A stretch of 28,852 nucleotides of DNA. Source: Pseudomonadota bacterium. GTDB taxonomy: Bacteria; Pseudomonadota; Alphaproteobacteria; Rhizobiales; Hyphomicrobiaceae. Of this stretch, positions 10,859 to 19,453 are shown in pieces (position 1 is the stretch's first letter; every line of letters begins with the position of its first letter). A program made the translations under genes and the position numbers. Below the pieces are notes generated by a model, which worked only from the letters and a program-made list of their open reading frames with translations, made no database searches and had not been told where the DNA came from. Location of the stretch: assembly GCA_023405815.1 (NCBI GenBank), contig JAEXXM010000025.1, positions 1 through 28,852 on the forward strand, in the 5' to 3' direction.

Positions 10859-10962
10859 GATTCTCGAAAGATACCGTCGGTCGCGCCCCTAGAGCGGACC
10901 GGCTGAGACTGATTTTGGGGTGAATATATGGGCACCCGCGCCGCGGCGCGCCGCATCTAATC

Positions 10963-11691
10963 CTATTGGGCGGCGGTCCGCAATTTATCGCCCCGACGGG
11001 TCCGGGGATCGGGCACGTCGATCCAGCGCAGCCCGTCGCGGACCGGGGCCAGACGCACGATCACGTAGTTCTGCGCCCCGCGGACGATCCGCTTCATCGA
11101 TGGCGGGAGCTGCGAGACCGCCGCCTCCAGCACCGCCGTCTGCGTGATGAGGACAATGAGGGCGACGCCCAGGGTGACCGTAAACAGCGCCATCCCCGGG
11201 CGCCCGGCATGGTCATTGACCACGCGGCGGACGTTGCGCGCCGCCTCCGCCGCTTTCCGGCCCCCGCCGCCGATCGCCTTCAGGATCGGCATCCCCTGCC
11301 CGAGGTTGGGCATGCGCGGCCGCCGCGCGGCTACCGGCGCCTGCTCCTTCGGGGCCGCGACGAAAAGCTGTTCCAGAACGTGCAGCACCGGGCGAGGGTC
11401 GAGCCCCGCAAAGCCCGCGTAGGTGCGCACGATCCGGCAAGTCTCGGGCCACGGCGGAAGCAGGCCGATCTGGCCGCCCTCGAGCGCCACGATGATGTCG
11501 ACGCGAGTCGCCAGCGCTTGCGCAGCCTGCACGTGGTTGAGGCGCAAGGCGCCGCGGAGATCGTGGAAAAAGCGAGCGACTTCCGCGGCCATCACAACCG
11601 GTGACGAGGGGGACGCGGCTGCATGCGAGGTACGCGCGCTCTGCGGGCGCGCGATGGGATAGGGTCTTGCCGGCTCATAGCCTTCACGCAT
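10963..11691 (-). CDS. membrane-anchored helix-turn-helix protein (RodZ-like architecture)
   Basis: From the ATG at 11691 this is a 242-residue protein. An N-terminal Xre/RodZ-like helix-turn-helix (about residues 34-100, AEVARFFHDLRGALRLNHVQ onwards) is followed by a basic linker, one membrane helix (MALFTVTLGVALIVLI) and a short C-terminal part. That order resembles RodZ, which links MreB to the membrane, but the usual C-terminal beta domain is not evident, so it is not named rodZ. The frame is open to an ATG at 11745, with GTG and TTG options between. The 11712-11771 segment is full of inverted repeats, which favours the shorter form. It sits between ptsP and prfA on the same strand. Function is unknown. 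Confidence 0.75.
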   Translation of the reverse strand: MREGYEPARPYPIARPQSARTSHAAASPSSPVVMAAEVARFFHDLRGALRLNHVQAAQALATRVDIIVALEGGQIGLLPPWPETCRIVRTYAGFAGLDPRPVLHVLEQLFVAAPKEQAPVAARRPRMPNLGQGMPILKAIGGGGRKAAEAARNVRRVVNDHAGRPGMALFTVTLGVALIVLITQTAVLEAAVSQLPPSMKRIVRGAQNYVIVRLAPVRDGLRWIDVPDPRTRRGDKLRTAAQ

Positions 11692-11782
11692 GACCAACGC
11701 CACTGACAATCGGAACTGGAAGTTCCCCCAGGGGGCATCGTCCAATAACGGCAGCCGCTTGTCCAGCGGCTACGCACAGTCG

Positions 11783-14041
11783 TCAGACCTCGATCCCCTC
11801 ATCTTTTGCAAAGCTCTGGAGGCGTTCGCGGACGTTGGTGGTGCCCTTTTTCAACAGCTCGTCCATGACTTTCTCCGCTCGGCTCGCATCGAGCGCGAGG
11901 ATCATGGTCTTCACCGGGCCGATCGACGCAGGCGCCATCGACAGCGAGCGGAAGCCGAGCGCGATCAGCGCCAGCGCCTCGATCGGGCGCCCGGCCATCT
12001 CGCCGCAAAGCGTCAGCGGAACCTTGTGCTTCTCCGATGCCTTGACCAGCGCTTTCAATGCCCTGAGCGGCGCCGGAGCGAGCGAGTCATACCGGCTGCC
12101 GACGCGCGCATTGGTCCGGTCGGCGGCGAACATGAACTGCATCAGGTCGTTGCTGCCGACCGAGACGAAGTCGACCCGCTTCATCAGCGCATCGAGCTCG
12201 AATAGCAGGCACGGCACCTCGATCATGGCGCCGACCAGCACCTTGCTCGGCCGGTCGCGCTTCTTGGCGCGCATGATCTCCAGCTCTTTTTCGATCAGCG
12301 CGCGCACCTCGTCCATCTCGGTCGCGACCGAAACCATCGGGATCATGACCCGCAGCTCTTGGCCGGCGGCCGCCCGCAGCAGCGCACGCACCTGCGTGCG
12401 CAGAAGCGCCGGCCGGTCGAGGCCCATGCGCACCGCGCGCCAGCCCATGGCAGGATTTTCCTCTTTCGGCTGGCGCAGGTAGTGCAGGACCTTGTCGCCG
12501 CCGATGTCCAAGGTGCGGAAAACCACCGGCTTCCCGTCGGCGCGCGCAAGGACGGCACTATAGGAATCTGCCTGCCGCTCGACCTTTGGCAGCGTATTCG
12601 ACAGCATGAACAAGAGCTCGGTGCGGAACAGGCCCACCCCGTCCGCGCCCGATTCCTTCAGATGCGGCAGGTCGACAAGCAGGCCAGCGTTGATGTGCAG
12701 GTTGACCCGCACGCCGTCGGTGGTCACCGCCGGCACGTCGCGCAACGCGCGGTACTGCCGCTGCCGGCGCGCCAGGAAGCGCACCTTGTCCGAATAGGCG
12801 GAGATGACGTCCGTCGAGGGGCGCAGGTGCACCTCGCCGGTCATCGCATCGACGATGGCTGCATCGCCGGCCGATACTCTCTCGACGACGCCCCGCGCCT
12901 GGCCGACCGCGGCGATGCCCAGCGCCTTGGCGACGACGGCGACGTGGCTCTGTCCGCTGCCGTCCTCGACGATGAGCCCCCTGAGACGCTTGCGGTCGTA
13001 ATCGAGCAGCTCCGCGGGACCCATCGTGCGGGCGACGAGAATGGCGTCGGGCGGCAGCGCCGAGGGTTCGTCGGCACTCGTGATCCGCCCCGCAAGGATG
13101 CGCAGGAGGCGGTCGGACAGATCATCGAGGTCGCGCTGGCGCTCGCGCCAATAAGGGTCGTTCTGGCGCAGCATGCGCGCGCGCGTGGAGTTCTGCACCC
13201 GCTCGACCGCCGCCTCGGCGGTGAGACCGCCTTCGACCGCCTCGCGCAAGCGCCGCTCCCAGCCCTTGTCATGCGCGAACATGCGGTAGGCCTCGAGCAC
13301 GTCGCGGTGCTCGCCGGCCGCCGACAGATGCTCGTGCTCGAACATCTCGTCGAGCGAGGCGCGCAACGATGTTATGGCTGTCTCGAGGCGCACTAGCTCC
13401 GCCGCCGGGTCCTCGGCCATCAGGTGTGTGACGACGATGCGCGGCTCGTGCAGCACGACGTGTCCCAGCGCGATGCCGTCCGACATCTTTTCGCCTTCGA
13501 TCACCGCCGACAGCGACTTCTCGATCTCGACCGCTGCGCTGGTGCCGGCGACCGCACCCGACACGAGCTGCTCGGCGACGACCATGGCGGTCGCCTGCAG
13601 CACCTCTACGTCCTCGTCGGAGTATTCCTTCTGCGCGCGGTTCTGCACCACGAGCACGCCGAGCACCTGCCCCGAGCGCCCGATCGGCACCGCCAGCAGC
13701 GAATGGTAGATCTCCTCGCCCGTCTCCGGTCGATAGGAGAACGCGGGGTGGCTCGATGCCTCCGGCTCGTTGACGGTGATATTGAGCTCGGCGCAGCGCC
13801 CGACGAGGCCCTCGCCGCGCTTCATGCGCACGGCGTGCACCGCGCTCGGGTTGAGACCCTCAGTGGCGAACAGCTCCAGCGAGCCGTCCTGGCGCTTGAG
13901 ATAGATCGAGCAGACCTCGGTCACCATCACGCCCGCGATCTGCTTGACGATCTTGTCGAGGCGCGACTGCCCGTCGCCCGGTTCGGACATGATCTCCCGC
14001 AGACGCCGCATGATCACACGCAGCGCCGGCTCGGATGTCAT
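11783..14041 (-). CDS. ptsP: phosphoenolpyruvate-protein phosphotransferase PtsP (nitrogen PTS enzyme I)
   Basis: EI-Ntr transfers phosphate from PEP to the HPr-like protein NPr, and then to EIIA-Ntr, a regulatory relay tied to nitrogen and potassium status. It has 752 residues. An N-terminal GAF domain (about 20-160), as in all PtsP proteins, senses a small ligand (glutamine in E. coli). The EI N-terminal and phospho-His domains follow, with the active His366 in GQSHVAVVAKALG. The PEP-binding TIM barrel includes GVGLFRTELLFM, VSVGSNDLMQF and the catalytic Cys of LTLCGEMAGR. An ATG lies 10 codons further upstream; the ATG at 14041 (MTSEPALRVIMRRLRE) matches the usual start of rhizobial PtsP. 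It follows lysC on the same strand, a conserved neighbourhood. Confidence 0.95.
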   Translation of the reverse strand: MTSEPALRVIMRRLREIMSEPGDGQSRLDKIVKQIAGVMVTEVCSIYLKRQDGSLELFATEGLNPSAVHAVRMKRGEGLVGRCAELNITVNEPEASSHPAFSYRPETGEEIYHSLLAVPIGRSGQVLGVLVVQNRAQKEYSDEDVEVLQATAMVVAEQLVSGAVAGTSAAVEIEKSLSAVIEGEKMSDGIALGHVVLHEPRIVVTHLMAEDPAAELVRLETAITSLRASLDEMFEHEHLSAAGEHRDVLEAYRMFAHDKGWERRLREAVEGGLTAEAAVERVQNSTRARMLRQNDPYWRERQRDLDDLSDRLLRILAGRITSADEPSALPPDAILVARTMGPAELLDYDRKRLRGLIVEDGSGQSHVAVVAKALGIAAVGQARGVVERVSAGDAAIVDAMTGEVHLRPSTDVISAYSDKVRFLARRQRQYRALRDVPAVTTDGVRVNLHINAGLLVDLPHLKESGADGVGLFRTELLFMLSNTLPKVERQADSYSAVLARADGKPVVFRTLDIGGDKVLHYLRQPKEENPAMGWRAVRMGLDRPALLRTQVRALLRAAAGQELRVMIPMVSVATEMDEVRALIEKELEIMRAKKRDRPSKVLVGAMIEVPCLLFELDALMKRVDFVSVGSNDLMQFMFAADRTNARVGSRYDSLAPAPLRALKALVKASEKHKVPLTLCGEMAGRPIEALALIALGFRSLSMAPASIGPVKTMILALDASRAEKVMDELLKKGTTNVRERLQSFAKDEGIEV

Positions 14042-14128
14042 CACTCGTGGCTCGTCGCCTCGCCTTTGCATAGGTCGTGCCGCCCGGGTGGGCCCGCCGG
14101 GATGGCGGGCTCGGTGCTCGACGGGCGC

Positions 14129-14144
14129 GCGCTTCTAGAAGCGC
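14129..14144 (-). terminator. perfect palindrome abutting the lysC stop codon
   Basis: GCGCTTCTAGAAGCGC is a 16-nt perfect palindrome that starts directly after the lysC TGA. As RNA it forms a 6-bp stem with a CUAG tetraloop. There is no T run after it, so it may be a weak or Rho-assisted terminator, or a processing or stability element in the lysC-ptsP transcript. Confidence 0.4.
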
Positions 14145-15407
14145 TCAATCCGCGTCGAGACCATAAATAGAATGCAGCGTCCTCACAGCGAGCTCGGCAT
14201 AGGCCGCGTCAATGAGCACGCTGATTTTGATCTCTGAAGTGGTGATGGCCAGAATATTGATGCCCTTGCTCGATAGCGCCTTGAACATCATCGCTGCGAC
14301 GCCAGCATGGCTGCGCATGCCGATGCCGATCACCGAGATCTTGGCGACGTCCGCCGAACTCTGGACCTCGAACTCGCCGATATCCTTCTTGGCGCCCTTG
14401 AGCGCTTCCAAGGTGCGCGGCAGCTCGGTGGCCTGAACCGTGAAGGTCATGTCGGTGTGCTTGCCGTCGGGCGTGACGCTCTGCACGATCATGTCGACGT
14501 TGATGTTGGCGTCCGCGAGCGGTCCGAAGATGCGCGCGGCAACGCCCGGTTTGTCCTCGACCTTGATCAGCGTCACCTTGGCCTCGTCCTTGACGTAGGC
14601 AATGCCGCTAACGACCTGCGTTTCCACGATCTCATCCTCATCGCAAACGATGGTGCCTATGTCTTCCAGCTTGTCGAGGCGCACCGGCGACATAGCCTCG
14701 GGCGCAACGAAGCTGGACAGCACGCGAACCCGCATCCTGTGGACCATGGCGAGCTCGACGGACCGCGTCTGCAACACCTTGGAACCCAGCGACGCCATCT
14801 CCAGCATCTCCTCGTAGGAGATCTTCGGAAGCCGACGTGCCTTAGGCACGATGCGGGGATCGGTGGTGTAGACACCATCGACGTCGGTATAGATGTCGCA
14901 TACATCGGCCTTGAGCGCGACCGCCATGGCGACGGCGCTGGTGTCGGAGCCGCCGCGTCCCAATGTTGCGATGCGGCGACGCTCCGGCTCGATGCCTTGG
15001 AACCCGGTGACGACCGCGACCTCGCCCTCCTCGAAGCGGCGCCGCAGCTCGGCACCCTCGATCCCGGTGATGCGCGCCGAGCCGTGCGCCGCCGTCGTGG
15101 TGACCGGAATCTGCCAGCCCTGCCAGGAGCGCGCCTGCAGCCCCATGGACTGCAGCACGATGGCGAGCAACCCGGCGGTAACCTGCTCGCCCGTCGCGAC
15201 GACGGCATCGTACTCGCGCGCGTCGTGCAGCACCGAGGCTTCGCGCACCCAGGCAACGAGCTGGTTGGTCGCCCCGGCCATCGCCGAGACGACGACGCAA
15301 ACCTTGTTGCCGGCGTCGACCTCGCGCTTCACGTGCCGCGCGACGTTGCGAATGCGCTCGACGTTGGCGACCGAAGTGCCGCCGAACTTCATCACAACAA
15401 CAGCCAT
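14145..15407 (-). CDS. lysC: aspartate kinase
   Basis: This enzyme phosphorylates L-aspartate to 4-aspartyl phosphate, the first step toward lysine, diaminopimelate, methionine and threonine. It has 420 residues, a monofunctional aspartokinase. The N-terminal kinase domain starts VMKFGGTSVANVERI, with KFGGTS at 7-12; the nucleotide-binding segment LGRGGSDTSAVAMA lies near 175. Two C-terminal ACT domains (about 265-420, including VEDKPGVAARIFGPLADANI and ISVIGIGMRSHAGVAA) give feedback inhibition by lysine and/or threonine. The ATG at 15407 is preceded by a modest GGGA. It is divergent from ubiG across about 210 bp and upstream of ptsP. Confidence 0.97.
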   Translation of the reverse strand: MAVVVMKFGGTSVANVERIRNVARHVKREVDAGNKVCVVVSAMAGATNQLVAWVREASVLHDAREYDAVVATGEQVTAGLLAIVLQSMGLQARSWQGWQIPVTTTAAHGSARITGIEGAELRRRFEEGEVAVVTGFQGIEPERRRIATLGRGGSDTSAVAMAVALKADVCDIYTDVDGVYTTDPRIVPKARRLPKISYEEMLEMASLGSKVLQTRSVELAMVHRMRVRVLSSFVAPEAMSPVRLDKLEDIGTIVCDEDEIVETQVVSGIAYVKDEAKVTLIKVEDKPGVAARIFGPLADANINVDMIVQSVTPDGKHTDMTFTVQATELPRTLEALKGAKKDIGEFEVQSSADVAKISVIGIGMRSHAGVAAMMFKALSSKGINILAITTSEIKISVLIDAAYAELAVRTLHSIYGLDAD

Positions 15408-15616
15408 CGCTATCCCGCCGTGCGGCTCTGCTCTTCTTCTAGGCTCTATGGATTGGCCTGCTCGGGCGCCGGACGCGAGGAGCGGCCGTCGGGTGGCGCA
15501 AACTGCCGGGAGTGAACAGGAATCCCGCTATTGCGGCGTTCTCTTAACGACATCCCACCCTTCCCGCAATATCCCGTGCCTTGACATTCTGTTTCGTTGC
15601 CTCCCGTATCGGCCCC

Positions 15617-16393
15617 ATGCCCACTGAAGAGCACCACGCGCATCATGCCGCCTCGGCGGCCCCAAACCTCGACCCCGCGGAGGTGGAGCGCTTCGAGCGC
15701 CTCGCGGGCGAGTGGTGGGACACGTCCGGCAAGCTGCGCCCGCTCCATAGCCAGGGGCCGGCCCGGCTCAGCTTCATCCGCGACGGCCTCGTCCGCCATT
15801 TCGATCGCCCGGCCGGCGCCCTGAAGCCCCTTTCGGGACTTTCTGTGCTCGATGTCGGTTGCGGTGGCGGCCTCGTATCGGAGCCCTTGGCCCGGCTTGG
15901 GGCGACGGTGACCGGCATCGATCCGACGCACGATTCCATTGCCGTTGCGCGCCGCCATGCGCAGGCTCAAGGGCTGTCGATCGACTATCGCACGGCATCT
16001 GTTGAGGAGCTGGAAGCCAAGGGCGAGCACTTCGATGCTGTCGTCTGCATGGAGGTCATCGAGCACGTCCCCGACCAGGCCGCGTTCGTCAAGAGCCTCG
16101 GTCGGCTTGTGCGCCCCGGTGGCGCCATCGTCATGTCGACGCTCAACCGCACCTTGAAGTGCTACGCGCTCGCTATCGTCGGCGCCGAGTACATCCTTGG
16201 CTGGCTGCCGCGCGGCACGCACGACTGGAACCGCTTCGTCACCACCGACGAGCTCAGCCGCTACCTCGCGGCTTCAGGCTTCTCCGCCCCCGAGCTTTCC
16301 GGCATCGTCTATGATGTGATTTCCGACACCTGGCGCCTCGGCAGCGACACCGACGTCAACTACATCGCCTCGGCCGTCCGCCGAGCCGACTGA
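15617..16393 (+). CDS. ubiG: ubiquinone biosynthesis O-methyltransferase UbiG
   Basis: UbiG carries out both O-methylations of the ubiquinone ring using SAM (the 2-polyprenyl-6-hydroxyphenyl and 3-demethylubiquinone steps). The protein has 258 residues. The UbiG start region AEVERFERLAGEWWDTSGKL-RPLH is present, with motif I VLDVGCGGGLVSEPLA (78-92), GIDPTHDSI (100-108), VEVIEHV-type motif II and the C-terminal GTHDWNRFVT segment typical of this enzyme. A TTG at 15581 in the same frame is the first base of a TTGACA -35-like hexamer and an unlikely start. The ATG at 15617 was chosen although no clear Shine-Dalgarno sequence precedes it. It is divergent from lysC. Confidence 0.95.
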   Translation: MPTEEHHAHHAASAAPNLDPAEVERFERLAGEWWDTSGKLRPLHSQGPARLSFIRDGLVRHFDRPAGALKPLSGLSVLDVGCGGGLVSEPLARLGATVTGIDPTHDSIAVARRHAQAQGLSIDYRTASVEELEAKGEHFDAVVCMEVIEHVPDQAAFVKSLGRLVRPGGAIVMSTLNRTLKCYALAIVGAEYILGWLPRGTHDWNRFVTTDELSRYLAASGFSAPELSGIVYDVISDTWRLGSDTDVNYIASAVRRAD

Positions 16394-16409
16394 CCCAACC
16401 ACGGTGCCC

Positions 16410-16427
16410 AGCGCGCGATCACGCGCT
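16410..16427. terminator. candidate stem-loop between ubiG and the small acidic protein gene
   Basis: An 18-nt stem-loop, agcgcg/cgcgct with a 6-nt loop, lies in the 54-bp gap between two convergent genes. It has no T run on either strand, so it would be at best a weak bidirectional terminator. Confidence 0.3.
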
Positions 16428-16447
16428 TCCGCCGGGCGAGCATAAAT

Positions 16448-16705
16448 TTAGCGTCGGCTTCCCGGAACAAGCGTGCTTTCCATCGCAATTGGATCGCTCG
16501 CCGGAAACGTCTGCTCCAGCGCGTCCTCCAGCTCATCGTCAGTTTCGTCGGGGGTAGCTTTCGCCTTGGGGGCAGGCTTCGGAGCTTCCGTGCCGTACTT
16601 CGCCGTATGCCCTGGCATGCGCTCCGGCGTTGCCGGATTCTGCCCTGGAATCTTCCCAGGTTCCAATGGGTCGGGCTGCCCGCGAGCCTGTTTCCTGCTG
16701 GTCAT
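16448..16705 (-). CDS. small acidic-tailed conserved protein (FPASDP motif)
   Basis: This 85-residue protein has a basic N-terminus (MTSRKQARGQ), a Pro/Gly-rich middle with GKIPGQNPATPERMPGHTAKYG, and an acidic helix leading into ELEDALEQTFPASDPIA (about residues 57-73). The EDALEETFPASDP-type motif recurs at the ends of small uncharacterised proteins in alphaproteobacteria and some actinobacteria. The open frame extends 69 codons further, but the ATG at 16705 follows GGAAGGAGAC at ideal spacing and only the part after it looks like protein. It is divergent from opgD. Function is unknown; composition suggests a disordered soluble protein. Confidence 0.8.
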   Translation of the reverse strand: MTSRKQARGQPDPLEPGKIPGQNPATPERMPGHTAKYGTEAPKPAPKAKATPDETDDELEDALEQTFPASDPIAMESTLVPGSRR

Positions 16706-16885
16706 GGCCGTCTCCTTCCATCTGACAAGATGGGGTCGAGGTGCGGCCGATAACACCCCGGCTGGCGGCTGGTTCCCCTGCTGCGGCATGCTTAATCCGC
16801 CACGAAGCGGGGCAACTCCCGCCACATTCGATCGACTACATCCCGCCCGCTGCACCGCAGTGCAACCAACGGCGCCGTCTGGCCA

Positions 16886-16914
16886 TTGACAAGTTGGCGC
16901 CCCCTTCGCCATTT
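16886..16914 (+). promoter_or_regulatory. possible opgD promoter
   Basis: A perfect TTGACA (16886-16891) lies 61 bp upstream of the opgD start. At 17-bp spacing the -10 position reads CCATTT, a poor match, so this is a tentative sigma-70-type candidate only. Confidence 0.3.
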
Positions 16915-16952
16915 CGTGGCGGTTTTTCTAGCATCCATCCTGGGTATCGAGC

Positions 16953-18539
16953 ATGTCCGTCGTCAGTCGCCGACAAGTCCTCGCCGCAGGAGGGCATTGG
17001 GCTCTTCTGATGGCAGTAATGGGAGTGGCGCCTGTCCGAGCCGGCGAGCCGCCGCTCGGGACTCGTTTCGGCAAGCCCCAGCCCTTCAGCTTCGACGAGT
17101 TGCGAGCGCGCGCCAAGGAGCTGGCTTCAAAACCATACGTGGCGCCGGCGCCGGCGCCCGAGATCGTATCCGCCGTCGACTTCGACGCCGTGCAGAAGAT
17201 CAAGTATCGCGGCGACCGCTCATTGTTCCCGACTGGCCCCGGCGCATGCCCGGTGCGCCTATTCCACGTCGACCAGTACAATCAGCTCCCCGTTCGCATC
17301 TACGAGCTCGATAACGGCAACGCGCGCGAGGTTCTCTACTCCGCCGACAGCTTCGACTACCAGGACCCCGAGTTCGCGAGCAAGCTTCCCTCCGACCTCG
17401 GCTTCTCCGGCTTCCGCGTCATGGACGGCCGCGGCAAGGAGACTGACTGGCTCGCCTTCCAGGGCGCGAGCTACTTCCGTACCTCCGGCGAGGACGACCA
17501 GTATGGCGCCTCCGCGCGCGGCATCGCGATCAATACGGCGATGCCGGAACCCGAGGAGTTTCCTCGCTTCACCGAGTTTTGGTTGGAGCAGCCCAAAAGC
17601 GACAGCCCGACCATCACTGTCTACGCGCTCCTCGACGGCCCAAGCATCAGCGGCGCCTACAAGTTCACCGCCACCAAGACGACGCGCGTGCCGGTCATCG
17701 AGGTGAGCGCCGATCTCTACGCACGCACCGACATCGACCGCGTCGGCATCGCCCCGCTCACCAGCATGTTCTGGTACGGCGAGAATGACCGTCGCTATGC
17801 CACCGATTGGCGCCCGGAGATCCACGACAGCGACGGCCTCGCCATGTGGACCGGCTCCAACGAGCACATCTGGCGCCCGCTCATCAACTCCTCGCTCGTG
17901 CGCACCAACTCATTCCTCGACGCCAATCCCAAGGGCTTCGGCCTGATGCAGCGCGACCGCGACTTCGCCGAGTATCAGGACGACGGCGCGTTCTACAACA
18001 AGCGGCCCGGCATCTGGGTCGAGCCGATCGGCGAATGGGGCGAGGGCGCGGTGCAGCTTGTCGAGATCCCGACCGACGACGAGATCCACGACAATATCGT
18101 CGCCTATTGGGTGCCCAAGGCTCCGGTGAGGGCGGGCAACGAGCTCAATTATAGCTACAAGCTCTATTGGCAGAACGACGAGCCGAACCCGCCCGTCAAC
18201 ATCGGCCGCGTCGTCGCCACCTACACCGGGTCAGGCGGAATTCCTGGCGCCCGGCACAAGGACGACGGCATCAAGCGCAAGTTCGTCATCGATTTCGCCG
18301 GCGGACCGCTCGCCGAGATGCAGCAGCGCTTCGACATCACGCCCGTCGTCTCGCATTCGCGCGGCCGTGTCGACAACGCCTACGTCATCAAGGTGGTCGG
18401 CACAGATCGCTGGCGCGCGCTGTTCGATCTCGCCACCGAAGGCGATGGACCGGTCGATCTGCGCTGCTATCTGCGTCTCGGCGACGAGACGCTCACCGAG
18501 ACCTGGCTCTACCAGTGGCTTCCCAAGCCAGTGACCTAG
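16953..18539 (+). CDS. opgD: glucan biosynthesis protein, OpgD/MdoD family
   Basis: This periplasmic protein is needed for osmoregulated periplasmic glucan backbone synthesis or structure. It has 528 residues. The N-terminus MSVVSRRQVLAAGG...PVRA carries a twin-arginine motif (SRRQVL), a hydrophobic stretch and a likely cleavage near residue 30. E. coli OpgD is also a Tat substrate whereas OpgG is not, which favours OpgD. The mature part shows family features: FDELRARAKELASKPY, YRGDRSLFP, the LPSDLGFSGFRV segment, a WLAFQGASYFR block and the RPGIWVEPIGEWGEGAVQLVEIPT region. No opgH-type glucosyltransferase gene is adjacent. The stop codon overlaps that of the next, convergent gene. Confidence 0.92.
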   Translation: MSVVSRRQVLAAGGHWALLMAVMGVAPVRAGEPPLGTRFGKPQPFSFDELRARAKELASKPYVAPAPAPEIVSAVDFDAVQKIKYRGDRSLFPTGPGACPVRLFHVDQYNQLPVRIYELDNGNAREVLYSADSFDYQDPEFASKLPSDLGFSGFRVMDGRGKETDWLAFQGASYFRTSGEDDQYGASARGIAINTAMPEPEEFPRFTEFWLEQPKSDSPTITVYALLDGPSISGAYKFTATKTTRVPVIEVSADLYARTDIDRVGIAPLTSMFWYGENDRRYATDWRPEIHDSDGLAMWTGSNEHIWRPLINSSLVRTNSFLDANPKGFGLMQRDRDFAEYQDDGAFYNKRPGIWVEPIGEWGEGAVQLVEIPTDDEIHDNIVAYWVPKAPVRAGNELNYSYKLYWQNDEPNPPVNIGRVVATYTGSGGIPGARHKDDGIKRKFVIDFAGGPLAEMQQRFDITPVVSHSRGRVDNAYVIKVVGTDRWRALFDLATEGDGPVDLRCYLRLGDETLTETWLYQWLPKPVT

Positions 18540-19135
18540 GCGGCCACGTTGCGCTCGAGCGGCGTCTTGCTGCCGTCGAGCGCCAGCGCCTTGCCGCGCG
18601 CCGCGCGGACCGCCGCGTCGCGCTCGATCGATTCCAGGATCGCCAGGCTTGCGATAGGACGGCTCGCCTCGATGGCGCGCACAAGGCATAGCAGCGCGCC
18701 GAAGCTCAAGACACCCGCCACCGCGAGCGCATACTCCCACTGGAATCGCACGCTTTCGAAATCCTCCGGCACCACGGTCCAGCTCCCCGTCGCCGCAATG
18801 ATCGGAAAGGCGACCGACCAGAACACAACCTGTGCGGCAGCTAGCCCGCAGGCCGCAACGATCGACCACGCGAACGCTGCTGCATTTCCGCGCACCAAGA
18901 AGGAATGCACGGCAGACGCAATGAGCGCGAGACCGCCCAACACGCCGACCAGCAGCGCCGAATGGTCAAGACGCTGCGCCATGACGTAGTCGCTCGGCTG
19001 AAGCTGCAACTTGGCGGGCAGTGACAGCGCACCCCCGAGCGTCGCCGCCATGGCGATCGCCACCAGCGCAATGGCCGTCAATTGCACCATGTCGAGCAGG
19101 TGCCAGCGATAGCGGGCGAGGTGCCGATGCGCCAT
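18536..19135 (-). CDS. four-helix integral membrane protein, DUF1772-like
   Basis: This 199-residue protein has four membrane helices, roughly at 14-40, 60-82, 88-115 and 135-155, and a cytoplasmic-looking basic tail. The NW/SWTVVPEDFESVRFQWEYA segment between helices 3 and 4 recalls DUF1772 (anthrone-oxygenase-like) proteins, whose equivalent loop ends in a Trp-Glu-Tyr motif. The assignment is tentative. An ATG four codons upstream (19147) is possible, but the ATG at 19135 has GGAG at 6-nt spacing. It ends head-on against opgD with a 4-bp overlap of stop codons. Physiological role unknown. Confidence 0.75.
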   Translation of the reverse strand: MAHRHLARYRWHLLDMVQLTAIALVAIAMAATLGGALSLPAKLQLQPSDYVMAQRLDHSALLVGVLGGLALIASAVHSFLVRGNAAAFAWSIVAACGLAAAQVVFWSVAFPIIAATGSWTVVPEDFESVRFQWEYALAVAGVLSFGALLCLVRAIEASRPIASLAILESIERDAAVRAARGKALALDGSKTPLERNVAA

Positions 19136-19227
19136 GTCGATCTCCATCCCTTCGACCGCCAGTCAGCGCTGCGACCGGTGAAGGGCGCGTTCCTTTATCC
19201 GTATACCTAGGCGCGGCTGTCCGGGTT

Positions 19228-19431
19228 TCACCAGACAGGCTTTCCGGGTCGTTGGCAGGTGATCCGATTGACGTAAAAATTTGGATGCTCGTTGATCCAC
19301 CTTGCGCCCTCGACCTGCGAGGCGAGCACGCATGCCATGAGGCTCGCCTGAGGTTGTAGGGGTATCGGCGGTAGCTCGCGGCACGTGGCGCCTTCGACAA
19401 TGGAGCAAACACTCAGGATCAGCGAGAACAC
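19228..19431 (-). CDS. small exported cysteine-containing protein
   Basis: This 67-residue protein starts at a GTG preceded by GGAG at 7-nt spacing. It opens with a short hydrophobic stretch (FSLILSVCSIVEG), then ATCRELPPIPLQPQASLMAC and the pattern VLASQVEGARWINEHPNFYVNRITCQ. The arrangement is Cys, about 10 residues, Cys, then a Gln/Trp/HP motif and a final Cys. It resembles short uncharacterised alphaproteobacterial proteins with a Trp-x-x-x-HPxxxVxRxxC ending. A TTG 16 codons upstream (19479) is possible but less well placed. The hydrophobic start and Cys content suggest an envelope location, which is inference. Confidence 0.7.
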   Translation of the reverse strand: MFSLILSVCSIVEGATCRELPPIPLQPQASLMACVLASQVEGARWINEHPNFYVNRITCQRPGKPVW

Positions 19432-19453
19432 GGGCCGTCTCCATTGCAAGGCG

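Noticed and set aside
12359..13396. 345-codon open frame antisense to ptsP
   Set aside because: Shadow frame; ptsP has intact catalytic motifs on the other strand.
14307..15515. 402-codon open frame antisense to lysC
   Set aside because: Shadow of the aspartate kinase gene; Asp/Arg/His-rich nonsense composition.
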